Below are positions 24,190 through 34,781 of a DNA stretch of 64,000 nt, in pieces. Under the pieces are notes generated by a model that searched no databases, was not told the DNA's origin, and worked only from the letters and a program-made list of their open reading frames with translations. The translations under genes were made by a program, and so were the position numbers. The stretch is from Hofstenia miamia (Eukaryota > Xenacoelomorpha > Acoela). The first letter of the stretch is position 1, and each line of letters begins with the position of its first letter. The stretch is from positions 220,591 to 284,590 of the forward strand of contig SCFE01000112.1 of assembly GCA_004352715.1 (NCBI GenBank), given 5' to 3'.

Positions 24190-24966
24190 CAAGGCTGCAT
24201 ATGGAAATGGAAATTTCCATTCCATTCTCATTTCCAAATTATGGAAATGGAAATCATTTTGTGGAATGGAGATGCACTAGACATAAGTGGAAATTCAAAA
24301 AACACATATTCTCAACACCATAGAAAATCTTAAACGCACCCTAAATCTGGTTTTAAGAACAATAAATAATGAAATAGAGTTTTTATCACTTTCTCCGAAG
24401 TAGAAAGAGACTTATCCAAAATTTCAGGCTATTCAGTCTTAAAAAGGTCTTTCATTTGTGTAATCTCTGCATGAACAAGAGAATTCAAAAGAACGCCTGG
24501 CGAATACAACATCAAAATATCATTAATGTAAACCACATCGACCAAATATTTGCTTCAACATCATGTTACAGCTAAAGCAGTTCAGCGGCAAAGCAATTTT
24601 CTTAGTCGTAGCCAGCTAGCAGACCAGTGGTTTTAACAGCCATGGCCACATAACACTCTGTCTCTTATACACACTTTGTTGCACATTTGTTACAATTCAT
24701 TTTATAGTTCAGCTTAGTCAACCAGTAGTAGGATTATGGAAGACAACTCTATCCTAAAAGTTTATGAGGCTGGACTGGTACACGACTAGGGCAAAACCCA
24801 ATTTAACCAAGTGGAACTAGGACCAGTAAAATACTTCTGCAGAACCATAACCATTAGTTATAAGAGTTATGGAAAAACCTGGAAATCTATGGAAAATTAC
24901 AGAAATTCTTTTAAAATTGTTGTGGAAGTGGAATGGAAGACAATTTCATTTCCACTTGCAAGACTG
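24190..24966. mobile_element. Possible hAT-type element with GGAAATGG subterminal words
   Basis: The left part has many TGGAAATGGAAAT words from 24190. The right end (ATTTCCACTTGCAAGACTG) is an imperfect inverse of CAAGGCTGCATATGGAAATG, with 14 of 20 positions alike. No target duplication was found, so the boundaries are tentative. Confidence 0.3.
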
Positions 24967-25062
24967 GCAAAAACAAAGAGTGTCTTTAGTTATAAACCCG
25001 TTTCTACAAAAATTACCACAAATTAAATACGAAATATTTTTGGATCATAAAATCTGTTTTAC

Positions 25063-25812
25063 ATGCACTTCTTAAGTATTATCATTGCAAAGGTTTTTAG
25101 AGCATTTTTCGGATTGCCAACAGAAGTTAGTACAAAGACCACGCACGCCGAAGGCATGAACACGCAAAAAGACTTACTTAAAAACACAAACACCGGTTTT
25201 GTGGCCGATTTGTATGTTGCAGCAACTAATATAATCCAATCACAGGAATAATTTATTCATCATTCTAAAAACACTTGAGATTTGTTCCAAAAACTACTTA
25301 TCAATCATTTCCAGTCTTCAAAAAACCTTGTACACTTTATTATAGCTATTTGTATCTAAAAAATGTCCCAATGACCACTACAAGTGCTCACAAAGCATAA
25401 TTGAAGCAAAAATCTACGGTAAGTAATGGATCTGAAAGAAAATACACTGACCACGAATTGGAGATGTTTTCCAATTTTTTTGGATAAATTAAGAATTTAT
25501 AGCGTAGACCTGTTTTTCCTTCTAAATTTACGAAATTAAAAATAATAATTTACAATCTCAAAACAAAAAACAATTTTCGTTATACATGTAGTGTAGTTGG
25601 ACAAAATTTATTGTAGACATCAGTGTCTACGCATGTTTGTCTGATGACGAATAATTTGGCTATATTCAAATTTAGTAATATACAACGACGACTTGAGGTA
25701 ATAACTCCGAGTGGGTTCTTTGCAAAGATGTCAATATAATGTGAAAATGCATTTTTATTTTTGATTTTCAAAAACCGATGTACTTCATTTTCTTGAAGAT
25801 TATGTATATATA
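25063..25812. other. Stretch with unassigned frames
   Basis: A 62-codon plus-strand frame (25063-25251) and a 92-codon minus-strand frame (25580-25858) are open, but I recognise neither. No splice context was found. Confidence 0.3.
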
Positions 25813-26051
25813 CAGTCTTAACCAATTTATTAGTCACCCTCATAAAATACAGATTCATCTGATGTTTCAGGCAATTCTTAACTTTTCTACTTATTTTGCT
25901 ATATAATGGGTATTTTATAACTTTTTAATACAATTGCTATTTGACTTGTTTTTGAATAATTAAAGACTACTTTGATTTTAGAGATGGAAACTTTGAATAA
26001 TAGAAAAAAAATATTAAATTATGGGGGTGACTAATAATGTGGGACCGTCTG
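25813..26051. mobile_element. TA-flanked Tc1-type MITE, 239 bp
   Basis: It is flanked by TA. The ends are CAGTCTTAACCAATTTATTA and the inverted CAGACGGTCCCACATTATTA, both continuing GTCACCC. It is non-autonomous and too short for a transposase. Confidence 0.75.
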
Positions 26052-26060
26052 TATATATAC

Positions 26061-27136
26061 CAGGGTGTGTCAAAAGTAGCTTGACTTTCCAAATTACAAT
26101 AACTTTTTATTTATGTGAAACCAAACAATAATCTATGTAAATAAACAAACTCTAATAAGGGGAATTACAGATATATTAAAACAAATGTTCAAATAGTCTT
26201 CCATTCTGCTCAATAGTAAGTTCACATCTTGGAATCATATTCTAGACAGCTCGATGTAATTCATCAGTGTTAAGTGAATCAACTTCTTGTATGATCCTCT
26301 TTTTTATATCATCCAGGTTGGAATGTATGTATAACATACCCATGACTTTAGAGTATACCACAGATAAAATTCAAGTGGACTCAGGTCAGGTGATCTAGGA
26401 GGTCATGCATGACCAAAACCTCTGCCGATAAGACGCTCAGCTGGCAACTGAGTACTGATGAAATCCCTGGATTGTTTGAAGTAGTGTGGGGGCGCACCAT
26501 CATGCTGAAAATAACAGACTGCAATTTTTCGCTTCTGGCTTAGTTGTGGAAACATATGGTCACGGAGCAAACTGGTGTAATTATCCTGATTTACTGTACC
26601 CGGAAAGAAAAATGCCTTTAGCACATAATTTGAACTGAATGCCATCTACACAAATAATTTTTCAGGGTGCAAGCCTCTGTTATTACTTGCCGAGGGTTCT
26701 CATAAGTCCATATGGTACAACTATGATGGTTGACTATTCCATCCATAGAAAAATAGGCCTCATCTGACCAAAGCACATTATTGAGAAAATTAGCATTAGC
26801 TAAAATCCATTGTGCAAATTCGAGACGATGATGATAGTCTGATTCAGTGATAGTTGGATGCAATGCAATTCTGTATGTCCGCATACCACATGCTTTAAGA
26901 ATTCGACAAACACTTTTCTTGGATGGCTACGTACATGCGTATCTTGCAGTTTTCAGCGCACTCATTACCATTGGTTTCCAGTCTTCTTGAAGAAATGGTC
27001 TCCCTGATTTAGCAGCATTGTGCAAGGATTTTGTCTTTTCAAATTTTCTTATCATGTTAGTGACAGCTGTAATAGAAAAAATGTCTGTGAATTTTTTTAG
27101 TTAGTTTAAAAATCAAGTTACTTTTGACACACCCTG
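26061..27136 (-). mobile_element. Mariner-like element (DD37D spacing), decayed transposase
   Basis: The inverted ends CAGGGTGTGTCAAAAGTA and TA flanks delimit the element. The minus strand encodes an IS630/Tc1/mariner transposase in pieces. These are a helix-turn-helix (MIRKFEKTKSLHNAAKSGRP, about 27010-27060), LWSDEAYFSMDGIVN with the first Asp (about 26750), QHDGAPPHYF with the second (about 26500) and PPRSPDLSPLEF with the third (about 26390). The second and third Asp are separated by 37 residues, the DD37D (maT-like) spacing. A TGA replaces the Trp of WPPRSPD, a stop lies near 26925 and frameshifts occur, so it is dead. Confidence 0.85.
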
Positions 27137-27161
27137 TATATATATATATATATATATATAT

Positions 27162-27878
27162 NNNNNNNNNNNNNNNNNNNNNNNNNNNNNNNNNNNNNNN
27201 NNNNNNNNNNNNNNNNNNNNNNNNNNNNNNNNNNNNNNNNNNNNNNNNNNNNNNNNNNNNNNNNNNNNNNNNNNNNNNNNNNNNNNNNNNNNNNNNNNNN
27301 NNNNNNNNNNNNNNNNNNNNNNNNNNNNNNNNNNNNNNNNNNNNNNNNNNNNNNNNNNNNNNNNNNNNNNNNNNNNNNNNNNNNNNNNNNNNNNNNNNNN
27401 NNNNNNNNNNNNNNNNNNNNNNNNNNNNNNNNNNNNNNNNNNNNNNNNNNNNNNNNNNNNNNNNNNNNNNNNNNNNNNNNNNNNNNNNNNNNNNNNNNNN
27501 NNNNNNNNNNNNNNNNNNNNNNNNNNNNNNNNNNNNNNNNNNNNNNNNNNNNNNNNNNNNNNNNNNNNNNNNNNNNNNNNNNNNNNNNNNNNNNNNNNNN
27601 NNNNNNNNNNNNNNNNNNNNNNNNNNNNNNNNNNNNNNNNNNNNNNNNNNNNNNNNNNNNNNNNNNNNNNNNNNNNNNNNNNNNNNNNNNNNNNNNNNNN
27701 NNNNNNNNNNNNNNNNNNNNNNNNNNNNNNNNNNNNNNNNNNNNNNNNNNNNNNNNNNNNNNNNNNNNNNNNNNNNNNNNNNNNNNNNNNNNNNNNNNNN
27801 NNNNNNNNNNNNNNNNNNNNNNNNNNNNNNNNNNNNNNNNNNNNNNNNNNNNNNNNNNNNNNNNNNNNNNNNNNNNNN
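27162..27878. other. Assembly gap (717 N)
   Basis: A run of N starting in the TA tract just outside the mariner right end. Confidence 0.99.
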
Positions 27879-27978
27879 GCTAATGCCCTCGGTTCCGCCG
27901 TCCCTTGAACAACATATAAAACAGAGGCACTGTTTCAATAAAACGTACATTCGACTAATCTATAGAATTCATATACTT

Positions 27979-28194
27979 CAGGGCCGTGGCTAGGGGAGGG
28001 CCAGGGGGGCCCTATTCTGTAACTAAGTTCGAGTGAATATCTTTTAGTTGAAATATACATAATACTAATGCAATTCTATTAAAAAATTCAATGAAAAATG
28101 GTGAAATTATCTCATATGAGTAAAACTATGATTAATTTATTGAGCTTTGCGGGGCCATGGCCCCCCTAAACTTTAAATACAAGTCACGGGCCTG
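27979..28194. mobile_element. hAT-type MITE, GGGCCGTGGC family, copy 1
   Basis: It begins CAGGGCCGTGGCTAGGGG and ends with the inverted AAGTCACGGGCCTG. The flanks are a perfect 8-bp duplication, ATATACTT (27971-27978 and 28195-28202). It is 216 bp with no coding capacity. Related copies start at 36521 and 37438. Confidence 0.92.
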
Positions 28195-28324
28195 ATATAC
28201 TTTTAGAGATTTTTAGAATATGTCTAATACAGTAAGTTATTAGTAATAGGTAAAACAGGAGCGTTTTAAAATTAACCATTACGAAAATATAATATAAAAT
28301 AAAATGAAAAAAATTGAACAGAGA

Positions 28325-31300
28325 CTATGATCCGATTGAAGGCCAACGATAGACGTCATTCGATTGTTGTGTTTGGAGAGTATCATTGGAATGCAAAAAC
28401 TTCAGCTGTGCTTCTGTAATCAGTTTACATACTTCAAGTTTGAGATTGGCTTGGTATATCAAAGGCAATGTTTTCACTGTTTCCGCCATGCTCCTGAAAA
28501 ATATATCAACGTCTGACTCTTTCGATGTCATCGTGTCCCATTCGTCAGCAGATGGATCATCAATAGTTGGGATAGGCTGCTTATCCATATTGCCTTCAAT
28601 GGAAAAACATTCATCCAAGCCTTCTTTCGTGTGCGGGATAGTTGACGTAGATGTTGCAGGCTGTTGTAAAATAGAAGGCGATAAGGATTTATATGATATT
28701 AATGAAGGCGGCGTTGTGTCAATCTGCTCTAATTCACTTTGATCTGCGCATTCAATTTTTATCATTCTTTCTCTCTCTTGCTCACGTTGTGCTTGCAATC
28801 TAAAAGTAATGGAAATTAATTTGATTAATTGTTCAATAATATTCGCTTTTCAATATATAACACCTATAAAACAAATGTATTCAGACAAATAAAATGCTAA
28901 CAAAAAATACTACCCAAACTTTGAACAATTTACGCCAAAAGATCGACACTAAAACAATTCAAATATTAATGAACGACACATTTACGCTATTACGACGTCA
29001 AATCGACGTTGTAACGATGGACTTGTTCTATCTGGGAATAAAACAGCATAAATACCAAACAGTTCCTATTTTTACATACATACAAACTAAGTTTAAAATA
29101 AACGGTTAAAAGAAAATCAGAGAAATTGTCAATTTGTAGATCTTATAAATATCCCTGGGTTGTCTACATGTTAATTTTTATATTTATTCTGAACCGATTT
29201 TGCAGATTAAAATGTAGGAATCCTCCAAGGCGATCTATAATACAGGCCATGACACTGGAAATATTTGTTTTCTAGCGGAGGCTGAACAATTATCAGACGT
29301 TGTCATATAAAGATAATATAAAATAACTGCAAAATTCATTTTATAAGCAACAATGTTATGGCTTTTATGTAAAAAACATAAAAAGTTTTTTCAAATGCAA
29401 AACATACATTAACAAAAGCAATAATGCTACTGTTACTGAAATTTAGCAATTTTGCGATTAGAAACACCATCTCTGCTAATACTGCTCTCAAACTTAGACA
29501 AATTGTTTAAAAAAATATTTGATAAAATGATAAGCACCTTTTCATTGAAATGATCATTTATATAAAATTTCCACACATATGGAAATGCTTTTGCAGGACT
29601 GATTCGACAAAAATCTTTTGTACAATTTTGAAAAAATAATATGCAAGATTGACAAAGTTCAAAAGTTCATCTGTGGGATATTTTAACTTGCCTCGATCTA
29701 TCTGGTCGAAAAATGCATTTGCTGAAGTCTCAGAGTAATCTTGAGAATGGTTATCGACACGTTTTGCAATATATCCTGCAACATAAAGTAATCCCATTTG
29801 CTCATCAGCACTAACAGATTCAGTAGACATGATGAGATTAGCCAGAACAGATACGTCCTTGTCAGAAGTATCCTTAGAGCATTTTTTGCAAGCATGACGC
29901 ACAGAATAATCACCAAGCTGTTCAAGCTGCAAAATCAATCGAGTCTTATCAATACGATTGGTTTCAAGTATTTCCGCAACACCTATATAATAATTACCAC
30001 CAAGACTTTGAAGTGTCCAAAACATTCCTTAATGCCATCATCAGAAAAGTTACCCAGCAAAACAGGCGTTATTGTACTTTAGGGGACCTAGTTTGAGTGA
30101 CGTCATAAAATGGGTATTAAACTCTAACCTTAACCCTAACCCTACTCCCCAACCAATGCAATTATATTGCATTTCATCTTGTTGATTAATTTTTTGCAAA
30201 ACACCCAAGTTTTGGGTGAGGGATTGGGGTTAGGGTTAGAGTTTTATACCCATTTTATGACGTCACATAAACTGGACCCCCTAAAGTACAATAACCCCGC
30301 AAAACATAACTATGGCGATATACCTTGTTTGTATGTAGTAAGTGCTTGAAACATCTATCGTGTCTTTAAGTACAAACTCTTCCACAATGTTTCCGTCCTT
30401 CGAGGGCTAGGCAATAGAGATGGACTAACAGATGGTGGAACATTGGAAAAAATACTAGATGGGGCGTTATTGCAGAATAGTACCCTCAATAAAAATTAAT
30501 ATTTTTTACATATTTGTATTTTATTTTTTATGCTGATTTCAAATATCATAANATTTCTGATATTTTATAAACCTAAACCACATCATTAGGCCAATGTTTC
30601 CGACATACTGCCATGTTACGTGTAATGTCATTCGGTTTTAAATCATTTGGAATGGCTTTGGTCAATTTAATTAATTGATTGTTATCCGTAGGAAATCTGA
30701 ACATGCTAACTTTTTCTGAACATGTATCATATCCAGAATTGCATCCAAATATCGAACATTTTTGAGGCATGCTTATATAATTGAAAGAAACGTGATGCTA
30801 GAACACTTTCTAAATGATGAAACGCACGTGTTTCAGTGTTAATGTTATAAACTAACCAATCAACGATTAGTTTTGTTGAAAGGTAATTGACCTTTACCTA
30901 CAGAATTGAAGCACCAGCTGTTACACGCATTTAAAAACAATATATTTACTCAAAAGATTGCGTTCCTTTATTTTAAAACAACATTGATCAGCCTCCCCTA
31001 GAAAATAAATAACTCAAGTGTCATGGCCTGTATTATGCCACGGTTAGACTAGTGATTGTTTTAAAAGTGTTCTATCACATTTGAAAGCATTGCATGTCTA
31101 ACCACCGGAGATAAATACCGACGTGACGATCACAAGGAAATCGAATGAGCACGATTTCTACGTGATCGTCACATCGCTAATTATCTCGGGTGGTTAGACT
31201 TGCGATTTAATCAAAATGTGATAGATCACTTTTGAACCAATCACTAGTCTAACCGTGGCCTTATAGATCGCCTTGGAATCATCAATTAAATTGATTACGC

Positions 31301-34287
31301 AATTCAAAATTTCCTATTCAAGTTTTTGTTCAACATTTACATTGGATTTGGTTTCTATAATATATATATGCCAGCATAGATTAGCATTTTTAATAAATTA
31401 GACTGTTAAATTCTGTATTGTGATACTATCAAAGCAGCATTCTTAACAGATTTTACTTGATGGTTATCAGGTATTCTTTTAATGTATGGCAAAAATTCTA
31501 AACATAAAATATATAAACATGCGGAAATGAATGACGGGCAACAGCTGAAAAAAAAAATTTTTGGGAAAAAGGCCTGAAACGTTAAGCATGGTAACACTTT
31601 GTTAATTTACGCTTGCAAATTTTTTCCTAATTCAAATACCTTTTATGTAGGGATGTACCGGAATCCGGCATTTACACAACTGGATCCAGATGTCCGGTAA
31701 AATTAAACATGCTTAACGGATTTTACTGTATAACATATTCTGAGGTAAAAATTGATTTAAAATGGGATTTTTCGAGGATATTGAGAAATGAGGGTGTTCT
31801 TATAAAAGAATTGAACAACATATTATCCGGTATATGACAGTCAAATTATCCGTTATCCGGTATATTCAATTCACTATGTCGATCACATCCCTACTTTTAT
31901 GTTGTCATCATGTAAAATCTCACCTCCTCAGTTGCTATGTTATCAAACCAGGAAAATATCTGAGTAGATCAGAGTAATAGACCATTAAAGAAAACCAAAA
32001 ATATTGTGCTTCCACATGCATTTCTGACAATCCTATCGTTAACATTGTTAAAGCTACAGGCATCCTAAGTCTGCTATTGAAGTACATCATGTAAAACATA
32101 TCCAGTTACTCTATTATTTATGTTGATTGATTCTTCTATCATTGATAAGATCTCTTTCAGTGTTGGTCGATTTAAATCACTTGATTTAAATCATTGATTT
32201 AAATCGGATTTAAATCATGATTTAAATCAAAGCACATTATTAGTTAAATTATTGATTTAAATCAAGTACACTAAAAGAGATGCAAGTAGTGTATTCTAAT
32301 TGTTTTGAAGTCATTGCCCTGATATTGGAATGAATTGGTCAGCCCTGAAATGTTGTTTTGCATGTTTTTTATCTTCAGTTTATTTCAAATTGATGAAATT
32401 ATCGTATTTCATAAATAGTAGTATCAAAAGGATTTCTAATATTTGCTACCTTGGAAGATTGTCTGGGTAAAATTGAAATTTAGGTAAAAAAATCCGATTT
32501 AAATCAATAAATCCGATTTAAATCAAAAAATCCGATTTTTTTGATTTTTTAATTTAAATCGGATTTTTTCGCAACACTGATCTCTTTACAATAAAGTTGG
32601 AACATTATGCATAGCAAAATCCAATCATAATTTTCAACATAGAGGTAACATAGACCTTGACATGCTTGAGGAAAACATATTGTAACAACAGAAAAAATTC
32701 TGATCTCGTGGCAAGTTTTCACCATAACAGAGAATTACACTTATCCATAGATGTGTCAATTGACAAGACTTCCCAATTTCTTAATTGGCTTGTAGAAAAT
32801 TGAGAATGTGAATAAAACAGTTGGTGACCTTAGAGGCACAATACGTTGTTTGGGGTTAAAAATTTAAATTTTGTCTACAAAAATGACCAGATGAAATCTA
32901 TGGTGTAATATTTGGTGACAGACATTGTGGTGATGAAGTCTTCATTCCCATTTCCACTGTTGATCAGACTTCAGAATCAGAAATAGATTAATTTTCAAAT
33001 AAGCTTTTGAATCAGCTTCTTAGGCAAAATACTATAGACCCAAATAGAAAACTAAAATTCACATTTTAATGAACTTCATGAACGGTGTTAATAGTTCAGA
33101 CATTTTCGATGATGAAAATGATTGCTACCATTTGACATGTTAAAAAGTCTCAGGATTTTATTTCTATGTAATGTATTATCCATCCCACTCAAGCGTTCTG
33201 GGTCTGTCTTATTTCTATCAGCTGAGATGTTGATTAATGATCAGAATAAAAACAACGTGGCGTCCAAACTGAGCAAAATTTGAAAATCAAAGAGCTTCAA
33301 TCCAGAAGCTGTAATAATTGTTACACATATAGTTAGCTTTGGCAACCTACAAGATCATACACTGCTTGAGAAACTAGTTACAGGAAAGTAGGCAAGAGAG
33401 TTTAGTTATAGCCAAGTTTGTACATAAACTCACCTATCCTGGATAATTCTCATCCCGTTCAATAGAATTTGAACAATTTAGTTTTCTTTACAAATTCCCT
33501 GGAAAAACAAGCTTGTAGCAATAAACATATTTAATTACTCTTCTCAAGGTATTTTAATTTTCAAAATAGTTCTCTATAATGTTCAGAATTTTGTTGTTGT
33601 TGTTTCAAAAATATTTTTATTTTTTTATTATGTGATGCATGCATACTCAAATACTGATCAGTGATCAAATGTCAAATACATAATGTTTAAAATTTCAAAT
33701 ACGCTTAAACCATGCCCAATTGAATAGAATATTTTATGCAAGTATAAAAACCGAAAAAATAGAAAAAATGTAAAAAATACTTATTTAGAATTAAAATTTT
33801 GAAGTAAAATAGATGCAAAACCGCCCCAGATTTAGTGATGCAACTACCAGGTAGAACAAAATAAATTAGAAAAGTTTAACAGAAATTGAATTTCGTATAA
33901 TTTCAATCAACAGTACTGTTTAAATATTTTTATAGGCTTAAAAAAAATATATTACACTTTGTTGGTGACGAAGGGAGTTAAAAATTTCATTTCTTTTTCG
34001 TATTTCCATTTACGTGGAACTTTCCCAAATTTGGTCATTTTGAGAGACGAGTTCGCTCGCATGTAGCTGTCGCGAAGACAGCGCCATCTACGTTTACATT
34101 CTGAGCCTAAAAGCACAGATCATAATAGAGAAATAATTCAAGCCATACCTGGTTGTGCCAAGACAGTTCCGATTTCTTCCCAAATCGCATCTCTGATCGG
34201 AACGGTTTTATACTGATGTTCACTGGGATTGTAAAGAATGGGTCTTTCAGAAACTAGTTTAATTAGTACTTCATCATCAAGAGGCAT
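28325..34287 (-). CDS. MADF-BESS domain protein, three exons, 254 aa
   Basis: Minus-strand model: exon 1 34287-34149, intron 34148-34107 (42 bp, GT..AG), exon 2 34106-33956, intron 33955-28800, exon 3 28799-28325. Phases agree at both junctions (1/1 and 2/2). The first 96 residues are a complete MADF domain: LIKLVSERPILYNPSEHQYK, AIWEEIGTVL, CKRRWRCLRDSYMRA and WKYEKEMKFLTPF. Exon 3 is Ser/Thr-rich and carries a BESS motif at about residues 194-228 (DIFFRSMAETVKTLP, then LKLEVCKLI). In known members MADF binds DNA and BESS mediates protein contacts, as in Drosophila Adf1 and Dip3; related proteins also accompany PIF/Harbinger transposons. A TAG directly before the ATG could be an acceptor for an upstream exon. 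Intron 2 holds a P element and MITEs without breaking the frame. Role as a host regulator or a Harbinger partner is open. Confidence 0.82.
29558..30025 (-). pseudogene. P-element (THAP9-type) transposase, C-terminal part
   Basis: The frame contains SLGGNYYIGVAEILE, the GGxNxxP-like block of P transposases, with LLGNFSDDGIKECFGHFKVL just upstream in another frame, equal to the family's SQDxLExFFxxIR block. It continues to DEQMGLLYVAGYIAKRV, the (V)YIAGYIAKK signature. The live enzyme cuts and pastes P-type elements using GTP as cofactor. Here the upstream part is disrupted by the 234-bp MITE and frameshifts, and the catalytic N-terminal half is missing. Confidence 0.8.
30065..30298. mobile_element. 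Telomere-word MITE, family A, copy 1 (8-bp TSD)
   Basis: A 234-bp near-palindrome with ends GGCGTTATTGTACTTTAGGG and GGGGTTATTGTACTTTAGGG (inverted). The flanks are a perfect GCAAAACA duplication (30057-30064 and 30299-30306). The arms contain CCTTAACCCTAACCCTA and the inverse GGTTAGGGTTAG, plus TGACGTCA. A second copy is at 62313. The 8-bp duplication suggests a hAT-type transposase. Confidence 0.92.
30573..30770 (-). pseudogene. THAP zinc-finger exon of the P element
   Basis: MPQKCSIFGCNSGYDTCSEK, then VSMFRFP and CRKHW: the C2CH zinc-coordinating pattern of a THAP DNA-binding domain (Cys-x4-Cys, then Cys-x2-His), with the FPxD block as FPTD. A GT near 30578 could be the 5' splice site to the next exon. 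Present at the N terminus of P-type transposases, where it binds the transposon ends. Confidence 0.85.
31036..31260. mobile_element. PIF/Harbinger-like MITE with TTA duplication, empty site known
   Basis: Ends TGCCACGGTTAGACTAGTGA and the inverted GGCCACGGTTAGACTAGTGA; flanking TTA on both sides. The 225-bp element is almost wholly self-complementary (inner arms GTGACGATCAC). Comparison with the uninterrupted left P-element end (29225-29288) shows the exact empty site with a single TAA, confirming a 3-bp target duplication. Confidence 0.93.
31264..31647. other. Intronic non-coding stretch
   Basis: Outer tip of the P-element right end to 31276, then AT-rich intron sequence with nothing recognisable. 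Confidence 0.5.
31648..31893. mobile_element. hAT-type MITE, CCGGTA-rich
   Basis: Ends TAGGGATGT inverted; flanks are a perfect CTTTTATG duplication (31640-31647 and 31894-31901). The interior repeats TCCGG, TATCCGG and CCGGTA. 246 bp, non-coding. Confidence 0.92.
32158..32579. mobile_element. hAT-type MITE built of GATTTAAATC palindromes
   Basis: Ends CAGTGTTG inverted; flanks are a perfect ATCTCTTT duplication (32150-32157 and 32580-32587). Both subterminal regions consist of repeated GATTTAAATC and AAATCCGATT words. 422 bp, non-coding. Confidence 0.93.
32588..33955. other. Intronic non-coding stretch
   Basis: The remaining part of MADF-BESS intron 2, ending at the GTAATA donor at 33955. 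No gene or structured repeat was recognised. Confidence 0.5.
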
Positions 34288-34412
34288 CTAGAATGAGTTC
34301 CATTAAAACAGTGCTTGAGAGGTTTAATTAGTTGACAAACTTTGAAAAACGTCTTCATAAAGTCAAAGATAGAATTGGCGATTTTGAGATATTCCTAATT
34401 ATTGTAAATACT

Positions 34413-34773
34413 CAGACTTGTCAACGAGCTGAAATTTCCAAGCTCGGCTTGGCTCGGCTCGTTTAAATTTTGTGTAAGTTCGGCTCGGCTCGGCTCGCCA
34501 AATAAAATCTTTGAATGAGGCTCGTTTTAGCTCGGTATTTTTTAAAAAATATTGTGCTCAAAGAATTTTTTACATAGCTCTTACTATTATTTAATAAACA
34601 CTTCTTAAGTACGATTATAGGAAAGGCATACTGACTGCAAAAAATCTCCATAATCAAATTAACAAGCAGAACTATAAACTTGCTTTGTCTAAAATAGGCT
34701 CGTTGTATATCAAATACTGTGCTCAAGGTCGGCTCGGCTCGGCTCGGCTCGGATCGGCTCGTTGAGAAGTCTG
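34413..34773. mobile_element. hAT-type MITE, CTCGG family, copy 2
   Basis: Ends CAGACTTGTCAACGAGC and inverse; flanks are a perfect TAAATACT duplication (34405-34412 and 34774-34781). The right subterminal zone carries an expanded (CGGCT)n run. It lies just upstream of the MADF-BESS first exon. Confidence 0.94.
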
Positions 34774-34781
34774 TAAATACT

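Larger units (their letters stand above)
29225..31276 (-). mobile_element. P-element/THAP9-like DNA transposon, inactivated
   Basis: Inverted ends of about 60 bp start CCAAGGCGATCTATAATACA and continue through GGCCATGACACT and TTTTCTAG..GAGGCTGA. The left end is intact (29225-29288); the right end is interrupted by the MITE at 31036-31260. Flanks share GGAATC imperfectly. Minus-strand content is a THAP exon (30573-30770) and then P-type transposase (29558-30025), the usual order. A second MITE (30065-30298) breaks the coding part. It lies within intron 2 of the MADF-BESS gene, same strand. Confidence 0.85.

Noticed and set aside
14971-27000. TGA in place of conserved Trp in two transposases, hinting at a variant code
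   Set aside because: The intact IQ gene ends in TGA and the intact host genes use TGG for Trp, so these are ordinary inactivating transitions.
28386-28742. 118-codon plus-strand frame
   Set aside because: Antisense shadow of the MADF-BESS third exon.
28900-29040. Possible further member of the ACGAC/ACGCC TA-flanked element
   Set aside because: Words such as ACGACGTC recur, but the presumed ends match only loosely and TA flanks are unclear.
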